64,000 bases of DNA from contig CP003940.1 in the NCBI GenBank assembly GCA_000317655.1, positions 1,736,001 through 1,800,000 of the forward strand, in the 5' to 3' direction. The notes beneath the pieces are model-generated. The model did not search any database and had not been told where the DNA came from. It saw only the letters and a list, made by a program, of their open reading frames with translations. A program made the position numbers and the translations under genes. Below, one piece after another: positions 1 to 8,955 of the stretch; within the stretch, counting starts at the first letter, position 1, and every line of letters begins with the position of its first letter. The stretch is from Cyanobacterium stanieri PCC 7202 (lineage in GTDB: Bacteria; Cyanobacteriota; Cyanobacteriia; Cyanobacteriales; Cyanobacteriaceae).

Positions 1-240
1 TGATGAACGCCAAGGCTTTGGGGGGGAAAGCTCTACTTTTTCCCAGAGTTGTTCTATATATTTGTAGGCTTGTTGAGAGGACAGTTTGCCATTGCTGTGT
101 AATGCCGATATGTAACCCACTCGGTGAGTGAACTCCTGTAAATTAGTGTTAAAAAGGAATCCTTGTAGATAGTCTTGTCCATGATAAGGAGTTTTGGGAC
201 AAAGAAAATCGTTTCGGGAATTGTTAGAAAGATTTTTCAT
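1..240 (-). CDS. DUF7219-like small protein (partial, 3' end outside window)
   Basis: Reading leftward from an ATG at 238-240, the frame stays open for 80 codons to the window edge. The product starts MKNLSNNSRNDF and contains the segment CPKTPYHGQDYLQGFLFNTN, followed by a helical stretch (SALHSNGKLSSQQAYKYIEQ). This looks like the short cyanobacterial family I know as DUF7219, which has no assigned function. The family call is from memory of its sequence pattern. The stop codon lies outside the window, so the length is unknown. It is divergent from ssb, with about 200 AT-rich bases between them. Confidence 0.6.
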   Translation of the reverse strand, partial: MKNLSNNSRNDFLCPKTPYHGQDYLQGFLFNTNLQEFTHRVGYISALHSNGKLSSQQAYKYIEQLWEKVELSPPKPWRSS

Positions 241-436
241 AGTTTTTTGACCTTATACACTACTTATTTTTTTAGGTTAATCTTTTTGTTAACCTTTTCT
301 TAACTTTATCTTAACCTAAGAAAATGGAAAGGTAGAATAGAAAGATCAAAACTTAATAACATAATCCTTATTTCGGCAATCAATCCTACAGATTTTATAA
401 TAAAATATTAGTACAATATAAGAACATGGCAAAAAA

Positions 437-793
437 ATGAGTCTAAACATTGTCAATTTAGTTGGTCGTACAGGCACAGATCCAGAAATTCGTTACTTTG
501 ACTCTGGGAGTGTGAAATGTCGCCTTACCTTGGCGGTAAACCGTATTAGAAGAAGAGATGAAGGACCAGACTGGTTCGAGTTAGAAATTTGGGGAAAAAC
601 CGCCGAAATCGCCGCCAATTACACAAAAAAAGGTAGTTTAATTGGGGTGCAAGGTTCCCTTAAAATAGATACCTGGAGCGATCGCAACACAGGGGTAAAT
701 CGTTCCAAACCAATTATCAGAGTAGATCGTCTTGATTTATTAGGTTCAAAAAGAGATAATGAAGGCTACAATTCCGATAACGATGAATTCTAA
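437..793 (+). CDS. ssb: Single-stranded DNA-binding protein
   Basis: A 118-residue protein that is essentially one OB fold. It starts MSLNIVNLVGRTGTDPEIRY, the typical SSB N-terminus, and has the core strands around residues 45-60 (DWFELEIWGKTAEIAANY) and 65-80 (GSLIGVQGSLKIDTWSD). SSB coats single-stranded DNA in replication, recombination and repair. The tail is short and ends DNDEF, acidic like the bacterial SSB tip but without the long Gly/Pro-rich linker. Short forms like this are common in cyanobacteria. The glycosyltransferase gene starts 6 bases after the stop, so the two could share a transcript. Confidence 0.93.
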   Translation: MSLNIVNLVGRTGTDPEIRYFDSGSVKCRLTLAVNRIRRRDEGPDWFELEIWGKTAEIAANYTKKGSLIGVQGSLKIDTWSDRNTGVNRSKPIIRVDRLDLLGSKRDNEGYNSDNDEF

Positions 794-799
794 ATCTTC

Positions 800-1924
800 A
801 TGAAAACAGCATTAGTCCATGAATGGTTGACTCCCAAGGCAACGGGAGGATCCGAATTAGTGGTCAAAGAAATTTTGCAGTTAATAGATGCTCAACTATA
901 CGCTTTGATTGACTTTGAATCTTCCAACCCCCAGAGTTATCTTTATGGACAAAATATTCGTACTTCTTTTCTGCAACATTTGCCCCTCAGTAGAAACGGA
1001 GTACAAAAATATTTGCCCCTATTACCCATTGCCATAGAACAATTAAACCTCACAGAATACGATCTGGTCTTGTCCTCCTCCCATGCAGTAGCAAAAGGGG
1101 TAATTACCCGACCAGATCAACCCCATATATGTTATTGTCATACTCCCATGCGCTATGCTTGGGATTTAACTTTTGATTATCTCGATCGCACCTCCGCCAT
1201 CAAAAGATTTTTTGCCCGTTATTTCCTTCACCAACTACGACAATGGGATGTCATCTCTGCTAATAGAGTGGATTTCTTCATTGCCAACTCCCACCATACC
1301 GCCCGAAGAATATGGCGCTGTTATCGACGAGAAGCAGAAGTAATCTATCCCCCCGTACAGGTGGATGATTTTCCCTTTGAAGCTCAAAAATCCGATTATT
1401 ATGTAACGGTATCTCGTTTAGTAAGTTATAAAAAAGTGGGCTTAATCGTTGAAGCCTTTAATCAACTAGGAAAGCCCTTAGTGGTGATTGGGGATGGTCC
1501 AGAATTTAAGCAAATACAAGCCATTGCCAAGGACAACATTACCCTCCTCGGCTCTGTGGATGACAAAACCCTCAAAAACTATTTATCTTCTGCCAAGGGC
1601 TTTATATATGCTGCCTGTGAAGATTTTGGCATCGCCGTAGTAGAAGCCCAAGCCTGTGGCACCCCTGTAATTGCCTATGGTAAAGGAGGGGCCTTAGAAA
1701 CGGTCATCGATATACAACAAAACCCTCAAAATGGTACAGGGATACTATTTCCTTCACAAACTGTAGAATCTTTGGTCAATGCCGTTAAAACCTTTGAAAA
1801 TGTAGGCTTTTCCTTAAATGCCGAAAATTGTTTAATTAACGCCCAAAAGTTTAGCCTGAGAGTGTTTCAGCAGTCTTATCAAAGATTTATTGCCCAATCT
1901 ATGGAAAAATTCGCCGAAAAATAA
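800..1924 (+). CDS. Glycosyltransferase family 4 (GT-B fold)
   Basis: A 374-residue GT-B glycosyltransferase. The N-terminal acceptor domain starts MKTALVHEWLTPKATGGSEL, with the glycine-rich GGSE loop near residues 16-19. The C-terminal donor domain carries the E-x7-E type nucleotide-sugar motif (CEDFGIAVVEAQACGTPVIA, about residues 273-292). It probably transfers a sugar from a nucleotide-sugar donor onto a lipid-linked glycan at the inner face of the plasma membrane. The next gene is a priming sugar transferase in the same direction, so a role in extracellular polysaccharide is likely. The exact sugar and acceptor cannot be read from the sequence. Confidence 0.88.
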   Translation: MKTALVHEWLTPKATGGSELVVKEILQLIDAQLYALIDFESSNPQSYLYGQNIRTSFLQHLPLSRNGVQKYLPLLPIAIEQLNLTEYDLVLSSSHAVAKGVITRPDQPHICYCHTPMRYAWDLTFDYLDRTSAIKRFFARYFLHQLRQWDVISANRVDFFIANSHHTARRIWRCYRREAEVIYPPVQVDDFPFEAQKSDYYVTVSRLVSYKKVGLIVEAFNQLGKPLVVIGDGPEFKQIQAIAKDNITLLGSVDDKTLKNYLSSAKGFIYAACEDFGIAVVEAQACGTPVIAYGKGGALETVIDIQQNPQNGTGILFPSQTVESLVNAVKTFENVGFSLNAENCLINAQKFSLRVFQQSYQRFIAQSMEKFAEK

Positions 1925-2053
1925 GTCATCTTTCACAATTTTGAGTAATAATAAAACCAACTTAATTAATGAACTATTTTCCCTTTATTGTCGAGTAATC
2001 AACTATGTTTATTCTCGAAAATAGTTAACTTGGTGTGAATTAGAGGAGTAACA

Positions 2054-2782
2054 ATGACAATAGATACCCAATTTGTGTCTTTAAAAAAGGCTCAAGATAC
2101 AGTGACGCACCGTCGCAGTCTTGATTTGCCCAGAAAAAGTGCGATCGCCCAAGAAACAACATCTCAGAGCTATCGTTACAAAAGAATATTTGACATCATC
2201 TTTTCTGCCACAGTTTTAATTGTCTGTTTTCCCATCTACTTCATCATTAGTATACTAATCCTTGTTAGCTCCCCCGGACCTATTTTTTACTACCAAGAAA
2301 GAGTCGGCAAAAACTTCAAAAGTTTTAAATGTATCAAATTTAGAACCATGGTCAAAAACGCCGATCAAATTTTAGATCAAGTATTAGCAGAATGTCCCCT
2401 CAGAAGAGAAGAATTTGAAAATAACTTTAAACTCAAAAAAGATCCTCGTATCACTTGGATTGGTCACTTTTTAAGAGCCAGTAGCCTCGATGAATTTCCC
2501 CAGTTTTGGAACGTCTTAAAAGGTGATATGAGCATTGTTGGTCCTCGTCCCCTCGTTCCTGATGAGCTTCACATGTACGGAAACAAGATAGATAAGGTAT
2601 TAACCATTAAACCGGGTATCACTGGATTATGGCAGGTGTCAGGGCGTAATGACATTCCCTATAATCGCAGGATATTAATGGATGTTTATTATGTTATTAA
2701 TAATAATTTTATATTTGATATTTGGATTATTCTTAAAACCATTACAGTAATGTTTTTTACTAAAAATAATGGAGCCTATTAA
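2054..2782 (+). CDS. Polyprenyl-phosphate sugar-1-phosphate transferase (exopolysaccharide priming)
   Basis: A 242-residue bacterial sugar transferase of the WbaP/CpsE catalytic-domain type. One strong membrane segment lies at about residues 46-70 (IIFSATVLIVCFPIYFIISI). The conserved cytoplasmic motifs follow: KFRTM (about 95-99), SLDEFPQFWNVLKGDMSIVG and PRPLVP (about 143-168), and PGITGLWQVSGR (about 188-199). These enzymes load sugar-1-phosphate onto undecaprenyl phosphate to start a polysaccharide repeat unit. The long N-terminal sensor domain of full WbaP is absent. The ATG follows a good ribosome site (GAGGAG). Its stop overlaps the stop of the convergent kinase gene in the tetranucleotide TTAA. 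Confidence 0.9.
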   Translation: MTIDTQFVSLKKAQDTVTHRRSLDLPRKSAIAQETTSQSYRYKRIFDIIFSATVLIVCFPIYFIISILILVSSPGPIFYYQERVGKNFKSFKCIKFRTMVKNADQILDQVLAECPLRREEFENNFKLKKDPRITWIGHFLRASSLDEFPQFWNVLKGDMSIVGPRPLVPDELHMYGNKIDKVLTIKPGITGLWQVSGRNDIPYNRRILMDVYYVINNNFIFDIWIILKTITVMFFTKNNGAY

Positions 2783-4416
2783 TCTTGAATCCATATTTCA
2801 AGTTGATTTGTTGGGGTTCTAAATCCTCGTGTTGATAAGTCAATCATTTCAATATTTTTAGTAACTCCCATATTTCTATAAAACGACTCAATTTCATTTT
2901 TAACAGCTCTTGCGAGAGGTAATGCAGAAGAATTTGAGTAACGTATATCATTCCTCCTAATACCATTTTGACGGTCAATATCATCTCCTATATTTACTCC
3001 TTGTGATAATAAATAATTTTGTAGAGAACGAGCGATGAATTCGTCAGATTGATAGTGAATATAAATAGTTGCATTAGAAAGAATACTATGGTCACTATTA
3101 TTACTTATTGGTGTTGTAGTATTATCTTGTAGGGAACTATTGGAAGAAGAATTATTACTAACTTGAGGAGGTTTGTTTCTCGCTTCTGCTTCTGCCCTTC
3201 TTCTTTCTTCCTCAGCCTTATTTCTCGCCTGTTCGGCTTCCAATCTTAATCGCTCTGATTCCGCCCGTCTTAATTCTTCCTCTTCTCTCTTTTTTTGTTC
3301 CTCAATTAATTTTTGTTCAGTTTCCGCTTTTTCTCGTTCGATACGATCTAAATTAGCTTGATTCGCCCTTAGTTGCTGAGTCATAAAAAAGCTACCCGAT
3401 ATTCCAAGGGTAACGAGAATACCTGCCAATAAAATCACAATGATATTATTATTATCCTGATTATTATCATTTCGAGAAACATAACCTTGACTGTCATTTG
3501 GACTACTAACAGTATGAGCAATATTTTCCACGTTTAAATTTTCTCTTACGGGAAAAACAGCTACAGTGCGATCATAGCTAATGGTATCTTGGTTTATAGT
3601 ATGGGGTTGACTTTGATGTAGAGCTAAATACATCTCCTGTGCCGTATGGTATCTTTGCCCCACCTCCATTTTTACTGCTTTTTGTAATACCCCTTTTAAA
3701 TTATTGGGAATATTGGGTAATGCACTATGCCAATCCAACTCTCCTGTAAGGGGATTATTGCTAAACTCAATAGGATATTTTCCCGTCAAACCATAAATCA
3801 TGCTTAAACCGAGGGCATATAAATCACTACTAAACAAGGTTCTACCTGCCCCCTGCTCTGGTGCCATAAAACCCCTTGTTCCCACTATTACAGAGCTTAC
3901 CGTAGAGCCATTACTTCTGCTTTGCATCCCCATGGTTTCTTTTACCGCTCCAAAATCAATCAGTACTGGTAAACCATCACTTTTACGAATAATGATATTT
4001 TCTGGTTTGATGTCACGGTGAATAATGTTTTGACCATGAACATATTTAAGGGTATTGAGAAGAGAGGAGAGAATGGCTTCACACCTTGCAAAATTGATCA
4101 CCCCAATTTCTGCGAGGCTTTCTCCTTCGATATGCTCTTGAATCAAATAAAACTGCTCATCTTCCACAATATAAGCATAGAGAGTAGGAATCTGAGAACA
4201 GTTTTGTCCCAGTTGTTCTAACACTTGAGCTTCTTTGGCAAATAGTTTTTGTACCAACTCAAGGTTAATGGAATTATTATCGAGGGGTTGTAGTTTTTTG
4301 ATAACAACAAATTTCTCCGATGGCATTTGAGTATCTTTGGCAAGAAATGTTTCCCCAAAGCCCCCTCTTCCCAGAGTTTCTAAGATTTCATATCTGCCAT
4401 TAATTTTTTCTGCCAT
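2779..4416 (-). CDS. Serine/threonine protein kinase, membrane-anchored, with coiled coil
   Basis: A 545-residue Hanks-type kinase. The glycine-rich loop is GRGGFG at residues 16-21, the catalytic loop HRDIKPEN at 133-140, the DFG motif at 154-156 and the APE motif (MAPEQ) near 184-188. All key kinase residues are present. After the kinase domain come an Asn-rich linker, one membrane segment at about 325-346, and a long Glu/Arg/Lys-rich coiled coil (about 350-415). The C-terminal 90-residue domain (about 455-545) is unrecognised and presumably periplasmic or a sensor. This kinase, membrane segment and coiled-coil plan is common in cyanobacterial SpkB/SpkC-like kinases. The substrate is unknown. 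The stop overlaps that of the convergent sugar transferase. Confidence 0.92.
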   Translation of the reverse strand: MAEKINGRYEILETLGRGGFGETFLAKDTQMPSEKFVVIKKLQPLDNNSINLELVQKLFAKEAQVLEQLGQNCSQIPTLYAYIVEDEQFYLIQEHIEGESLAEIGVINFARCEAILSSLLNTLKYVHGQNIIHRDIKPENIIIRKSDGLPVLIDFGAVKETMGMQSRSNGSTVSSVIVGTRGFMAPEQGAGRTLFSSDLYALGLSMIYGLTGKYPIEFSNNPLTGELDWHSALPNIPNNLKGVLQKAVKMEVGQRYHTAQEMYLALHQSQPHTINQDTISYDRTVAVFPVRENLNVENIAHTVSSPNDSQGYVSRNDNNQDNNNIIVILLAGILVTLGISGSFFMTQQLRANQANLDRIEREKAETEQKLIEEQKKREEEELRRAESERLRLEAEQARNKAEEERRRAEAEARNKPPQVSNNSSSNSSLQDNTTTPISNNSDHSILSNATIYIHYQSDEFIARSLQNYLLSQGVNIGDDIDRQNGIRRNDIRYSNSSALPLARAVKNEIESFYRNMGVTKNIEMIDLSTRGFRTPTNQLEIWIQD

Positions 4417-4546
4417 CGTTATATCGCCCTAGGTGCTATTAATATAAAAACTGATTTCTTTTGTATTACTAAATGTAATTAAAAAACCTTTAGGTACTAC
4501 TATTTAATGTACCCATTTTTTATATTTTTAATAACAGAAAATAAAA

Positions 4547-5608
4547 TTAGGCGGCGGGGAAAATACGGGCGGATTGGGGGGCTATGTTCAATTTTACTTT
4601 GGTTCCAATGGGTAACTGCATGGAGGCGTTGGTTCGAGCATGAACCCTTTTGCCTGAAGGGGTTTGTAAACAGTAACGATATTCCCTCCCTAAAAATTCT
4701 CTTTCTTGAACAATGGTCGGGCTTTGTTCATCGGGGGATAAAATCACATCTTCTTGACGGAACATTAATTCGCCAATATCACAACTGGCGGCTATATCCA
4801 ATTCTAGTTCTCCTAGTTCCGTTGTCCAGATGTTATCTCTTTGTCTTTTTGCTTGTACAAAGTTGGCTTGAGTCACAAATTCAGCTACAAATCTTGATTC
4901 GGGTTGCACATAAAGATTTTCTGGGGTATCCAACTGTTCTAAGTTACCGCTGTGCATTACGCCAATGGTATCTGCGATCGCCATGGCTTCCTCTTGGTCA
5001 TGGGTTACAAAGATGGCGGCAGTATTGGTAGTTTTAAGGATAGTTCTGATTTCATGGCGCAATCTCTCTCTTACCTGCACATCCAGATTGCTCAAAGGCT
5101 CATCTAAAAGGATTAATTCTGGTTGGGGTGCTAAAGCTCTTCCTAGGGCTATACGTTGTTGTTGTCCGCCAGATAGTTCATGGGGATAGCGTTTTTCCAA
5201 ACCTCCTAAACCCACCAAATTAAGAATTTCCCGGACTCTTTTCCCAATGGCAATACGATTAAGACGAGGTTTTTTACTTCTCAAACCAAAGGCAATGTTA
5301 TCGGCCACTGTTAGATGGGGAAAAAGAGCATAATCTTGGAATACCATACCCGTGTGCCTTTTTTCTGGTGCTACCCAAAAACCATTACCACTAACAAACT
5401 CCCCTGCCAATTCAACGGTGCCATTATTGGGCTTTTCAAAACCAGCAATCATTCTCAATAAAGTTGTCTTACCACAGCCAGAAGGACCAAGTAACCCTAA
5501 TAATTCTCCTTTCTTCAACTCAAAGCTGACTTTATTCACGGCGGGGGGTTGACTACCATTAAACTGTTTGGTTACTTCACTGACCTTAAGAATAACTGAC
5601 TCTGACAT
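4547..5608 (-). CDS. ABC transporter ATP-binding protein, probably ferric iron type (FutC/FbpC-like)
   Basis: A 353-residue importer ATPase. Walker A GPSGCGKTT is at residues 41-49, the Q-loop (FQDYALFPHLT) at about 90-100, the signature LSGGQQQR at 145-152, Walker B ILLDEP at 166-171, and the switch histidine in VTHDQEEA. The last ~110 residues form a TOBE/MOP-like regulatory domain (FRQEDVILSPDE; LGREYRYCLQTPSGK). This architecture and these motifs fit the FbpC/FutC, PotA and CysA group. The sequence looks closest to iron transport, but that is a judgement. No permease or binding-protein gene is adjacent, so the partners must lie elsewhere. Confidence 0.88.
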   Translation of the reverse strand: MSESVILKVSEVTKQFNGSQPPAVNKVSFELKKGELLGLLGPSGCGKTTLLRMIAGFEKPNNGTVELAGEFVSGNGFWVAPEKRHTGMVFQDYALFPHLTVADNIAFGLRSKKPRLNRIAIGKRVREILNLVGLGGLEKRYPHELSGGQQQRIALGRALAPQPELILLDEPLSNLDVQVRERLRHEIRTILKTTNTAAIFVTHDQEEAMAIADTIGVMHSGNLEQLDTPENLYVQPESRFVAEFVTQANFVQAKRQRDNIWTTELGELELDIAASCDIGELMFRQEDVILSPDEQSPTIVQEREFLGREYRYCLQTPSGKRVHARTNASMQLPIGTKVKLNIAPQSARIFPAA

Positions 5609-5812
5609 AACTTTATGAATAGAACTGTAGATGATGTTGATAGATTTAGATAAGAATACTTCTCAACAGTTATCAATATAACCTAAATGTATCACTTGTT
5701 GCTAAATTTTCTAGTTTATTTTTGCTCAAAAATCAAAACGATAATGTTTTTCTGACGATCGCACCAAGGACTATCATAGAATTATTAACAGGATTTTTCT
5801 TACAAAATAGTA

Positions 5813-6295
5813 ATGTTTAATCAAAAATTAGAGCAGGAATCGGTCTGGGATTATCCTCGTCCTCCTAAGTTGGAGGCTATTGATGCTCATATCGAGATAG
5901 TTTATCAAGGAATCAAAATAGCTGATACCAAAGGGGCTTATCGTGTCTTGGAAACTAGCCATCCCCCCGTCTATTATTTACCTCCTGATGATGTGCAGAT
6001 GGAGTATTTAATCCCTGTTTCTGGACAGTCTTTTTGTGAATGGAAGGGAGTGGCAAAATATTATAATATCCAAGTAGGAGATCAAGTTTTATCAAAGGTG
6101 GCATGGTATTATCCCGAACCCACCGAAAAATTTGGGGCGATCGCCCATTACATCGCTTTCTATGCCTCTCCCATGGATGGATGCTATGTAAATGGGGAAA
6201 AGGTGACACCCCAACCGGGTAACTTTTATGGTGGTTGGATTACTTCTAATCTTATTGGCCCATTTAAGGGGGAACCGGGTAGCTGGGGCTGGTAA
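5813..6295 (+). CDS. DUF427 domain protein
   Basis: A 160-residue soluble protein with one DUF427 domain. Features are the start WDYPRPPKLEAI, the central strand region TSHPPVYYLPPDDVQMEYL (about residues 48-67), CEWKGVAKYY (about 75-84) and VAWYYPEPTEKF (about 95-107). No biochemical role is established for the family. It stands alone: the flanking genes are the ABC ATPase (divergent) and the YrdC-domain protein. A dispersed repeat begins immediately after its stop codon. The ATG start fits the family's usual N-terminus. Confidence 0.88.
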   Translation: MFNQKLEQESVWDYPRPPKLEAIDAHIEIVYQGIKIADTKGAYRVLETSHPPVYYLPPDDVQMEYLIPVSGQSFCEWKGVAKYYNIQVGDQVLSKVAWYYPEPTEKFGAIAHYIAFYASPMDGCYVNGEKVTPQPGNFYGGWITSNLIGPFKGEPGSWGW

Positions 6296-6452
6296 TTGAT
6301 ATATTATACTAAATCCTGTTTGAATAATAAATACCCTAATTAGGGCGGGGAACAGGGAACGGGGAACAGGCAAAAGATGATAATTTTTTATTGTCAATTG
6401 TTACACGGTGGATAATAGTAACCTTTACTAATCGGATTTGGTATTATTAAAA
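6296..6452. repeat. Dispersed repeat, family C copy 1
   Basis: This begins directly after the DUF427 stop codon. Its left part (ACTAAATCCTGTTTGAATAA and CTAATTAGGGCGGG) and middle part (AGGCAAAAGAT, TTATTGTCAATT) recur in the opposite orientation at about 17145-17230. The right end near 6427-6450 (CGGATTTGGTATTATTA) is an imperfect inverted copy of the left end. This suggests a MITE-like unit with terminal inverted repeats. It carries tandem GGGAACAGG-type motifs and no coding potential. Confidence 0.6.
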
Positions 6453-6489
6453 ATCTGATTCTCGATTCGTTGCAACATTTTTAATTGAT

Positions 6490-7062
6490 ATGGTTCTTGT
6501 TTCAAAATCTGATTTGGTCAAAAGTGCGATCGCCCTTAATGTGATTAGTTTTCCCACGGACACAGTACCAGCCTTGGCTGTAGCCCCCCATAAAGCCGAT
6601 TTAATTTTTGAGTTAAAACAACGTTCCCAAGAAAAACCCCTTATCCTCATGACAGGGGATATTAAAGATATATGGGAATATGTGCAGGGGAGTAAAGAGG
6701 AGTTGGCAATCTGGGAACAGATGGCTCATAAATACCTCCCGGGGGCGCTAACCATGGTATTACCTGCATCCCCCAAAGTACCTGCCACCATGAACCCCCT
6801 AAACCCCGATTCCATCGGTGTCAGAGTACCTAACCATACCATCGCAAGGGATATTCTTCGCCAAACTGGTCCCCTAGCCACCACCAGCGCCAATTTATCA
6901 GGGGAGGATGCTTTAACGGATATGGGTGCGATCGCCCTTAAATTTCCATCCATAGCAGTGTTAGATCATCAGAACAATATTACCGAGGCAACCCCATCCA
7001 CGGTGATTAAATGGACGGGGGAAACTTGGCAACTACTTCGCCAAGGAAAAATAGTCTTGTGA
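6490..7062 (+). CDS. YrdC/Sua5-domain L-threonylcarbamoyladenylate synthase
   Basis: A 190-residue single YrdC domain. The substrate-pocket motif is SFPTDTVPALAVAP (about residues 20-33), the KQRSQEKPL loop at about 43-51, the PGALTMVLPA strand at about 81-90, and TSANLSGEDAL at about 135-145, all typical of the family. The enzyme makes threonylcarbamoyl-AMP from threonine, bicarbonate and ATP for the t6A37 modification of ANN-decoding tRNAs. It is the short form without the C-terminal Sua5 domain. Cyanobacteria can carry more than one YrdC protein, so this may be a YciO-like paralogue and not the main TsaC. Confidence 0.82.
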   Translation: MVLVSKSDLVKSAIALNVISFPTDTVPALAVAPHKADLIFELKQRSQEKPLILMTGDIKDIWEYVQGSKEELAIWEQMAHKYLPGALTMVLPASPKVPATMNPLNPDSIGVRVPNHTIARDILRQTGPLATTSANLSGEDALTDMGAIALKFPSIAVLDHQNNITEATPSTVIKWTGETWQLLRQGKIVL

Positions 7063-7089
7063 AGATGATGGAGAGTGGGGGTGATTCAT

Positions 7090-7806
7090 CTAGCCTTTGT
7101 AAAACAGAGACTTAATAAAAAAACGGGGTAACATCATCATCCTCTTCCAGCGCCAAGGTTCCTGATAAAGACGATATAACCACTCCAAGTTATTATCACA
7201 AAAAAACTTAGGCGCCCTTTCCTTTACCCCACCCCAAATATCAAAACTCCCCCCTACCCCAATCCAAACCGCATTAGGAGCAAGATGGCGATGGTTTACA
7301 ATCCATTCCTCTTGACGGGGTACACCCAAACCCACCAAAATTAATTTTGGTTGTACTTGTTTAATTTTTTCACACCATGCCTGAAGGTCATCACCCTGCA
7401 AAAAACCATGGTTGTTAATAATATATATATCTGGAATCAAAGCCTGAAATTTTTTCGCAGCTTTATCGGTTACTCCCACCGCCGCACCATAAAAACAGAT
7501 GGGATTTTCCTTCCCTTTTTGTCCCAAACGTTTAACCAAGGATTCCGCCAACTCAATCCCTGCCACCCTTTTTTGTTTTTGTCCCCTTTGACGCAGATAT
7601 AAAACCACCCCAGAGCCATCAGGAACCACCAAATCAGCGTTTTGGATATATTGCTTGAGATCGTTATTTTTTTGTGCCATCATTGCCATTTCAGAATTCA
7701 TGGTGACAACGTGGGTACCAATATTATGGTAAATGCGATCGCACAACCATCCTTCATAATCATCACTCAAATGGATAGGTAAATCAAAAACAGAAAAAGT
7801 TTTCAT
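7090..7806 (-). CDS. WecG/TagA/CpsF-family glycosyltransferase (GT26)
   Basis: A 238-residue GT26 protein. Family marks are TMNSEMAMMAQ (about residues 35-45), the DLVVPDGSGVVLYLR stretch (about 58-72) containing the conserved Asp-Gly, RVAGIELAE (about 80-88), CFYGAAVGV (about 103-111) and VGLGVPRQEEW (about 158-168). Members transfer N-acetylmannosamine, N-acetylmannosaminuronic acid or a similar residue onto polyprenyl-linked sugars. It fits with the other polysaccharide genes of the window but is transcribed alone, convergent with the YrdC-domain gene and divergent from fabD. Confidence 0.9.
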   Translation of the reverse strand: MKTFSVFDLPIHLSDDYEGWLCDRIYHNIGTHVVTMNSEMAMMAQKNNDLKQYIQNADLVVPDGSGVVLYLRQRGQKQKRVAGIELAESLVKRLGQKGKENPICFYGAAVGVTDKAAKKFQALIPDIYIINNHGFLQGDDLQAWCEKIKQVQPKLILVGLGVPRQEEWIVNHRHLAPNAVWIGVGGSFDIWGGVKERAPKFFCDNNLEWLYRLYQEPWRWKRMMMLPRFFIKSLFYKG

Positions 7807-7928
7807 TTAAAATTAATAACGATCTTATAGACATCCTGAGAAATATTATCGCAAAATTGTAATTTTTTTTACCCCCTCCTTTGGACTATAATGTCACAGC
7901 GACACAGTTTAAAAAAAGAGTATATAAA

Positions 7929-8792
7929 ATGACTAAAATAGCATGGGTATTTCCCGGACAAGGTTCCCAAGCCCAGGGAATGGGTGTAACCCTTCAGGAA
8001 ACAGAAATCGGTAAACAAAAATTTCAACAGGCAGAAGAGATTTTGGGTTGGTCAGTATTAGAAATATGTGAGGCAGGGGATGAACGTCTTTCTCAAACCC
8101 TCTATACCCAACCCTGTTTATACACCGTAGAATGTATCCTCGTTGATCTACAAAAGCAAGAAGGTAAACAACCCGATTTAGTAGCAGGGCATAGTTTGGG
8201 GGAATATGTTGCCCTTTATGCCGCAGGGGTTTATGACTTTGCCGAGGGGTTGAAATTGGTAAAACGTCGTGCCGAATTGATGAGTACCGCCGCAGGGGGA
8301 AAAATGGTCGCCCTCATGAAATTTGATCGTAATATCTTGGAAAGTGCGATCGCCTCCGAGGACAATGTGGTCATTGCCAATGATAATAGTGAAGGGCAGG
8401 TGGTAATTTCAGGAAAACCAGAGGCGATCGATATAGTATTAGAAAAGGTACAAGCCAAAAAAGCAGTAGAACTAAACGTTTCGGGAGCATTTCATTCCCC
8501 TTTCATGGCCCAAGCCGCCAACGAATTTACCCAAGTATTAGACACCATCACCTTCAAAGATGCCCAAACCCCCATCATGTCTAACGTAGACCCCACCCCT
8601 AGCACCTCCGCATCAGCAATAAAACAAAGACTAATTGAACAGATGACAGGGGGGGTACGTTGGCGAGAAATCATGTTAAACTTCCCTCACCAAGGCATTA
8701 CCGAAGTAGTAGAAGTCGGGCCAGGAAAAGTCCTCACAGGATTAATAAAACGCACTAATAAAGAATTAAACCTAAGCAACATTTCTGCCTAA
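7929..8792 (+). CDS. fabD: Malonyl-CoA:ACP transacylase
   Basis: FabD moves malonate from CoA to acyl carrier protein to start type II fatty acid synthesis. I take the ATG at 7929 because MTKIAWVFPGQGSQAQGMG is the usual N-terminus. The frame is open 16 codons further upstream but that extension looks unlike the family. The protein is 287 residues. The nucleophile motif GHSLGEY is at about residues 86-92 with Ser at 88. RRAELM and the catalytic His in GAFHSPFM (near residue 190) follow, and the C-terminus has VEVGPGKVLTGL. All expected catalytic residues are visible. A hairpin terminator follows. Confidence 0.95.
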   Translation: MTKIAWVFPGQGSQAQGMGVTLQETEIGKQKFQQAEEILGWSVLEICEAGDERLSQTLYTQPCLYTVECILVDLQKQEGKQPDLVAGHSLGEYVALYAAGVYDFAEGLKLVKRRAELMSTAAGGKMVALMKFDRNILESAIASEDNVVIANDNSEGQVVISGKPEAIDIVLEKVQAKKAVELNVSGAFHSPFMAQAANEFTQVLDTITFKDAQTPIMSNVDPTPSTSASAIKQRLIEQMTGGVRWREIMLNFPHQGITEVVEVGPGKVLTGLIKRTNKELNLSNISA

Positions 8793-8817
8793 CCGAGAAA
8801 TAACCCCTCGGACTACT

Positions 8818-8850
8818 CCCACACTAATATCAGTTATAGTGTGGGCTTTA
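8818..8850 (+). terminator. Intrinsic terminator after fabD
   Basis: A perfect 9-bp stem CCCACACTA / TAGTGTGGG (8818-8826 and 8837-8845) with a 10-base loop is followed by CTTTATT. It lies 25 bases after the fabD stop and before kaiA. Confidence 0.7.
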
Positions 8851-8955
8851 TTGCAGATGGCACCAGATTTTATTGATTATTCCTTATCAGTCAAGCTACC
8901 ATAGACATAAACAAACTATCATAGTTATTAACAACCCGTTTACCCGATCAATCCT

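Noticed and set aside
4507-5031. 174-codon plus-strand frame
   Set aside because: It lies antisense to most of the 3' half of the ABC ATPase gene, whose motifs are unmistakable, and its translation is Trp/Leu/Arg-rich without any recognisable pattern.
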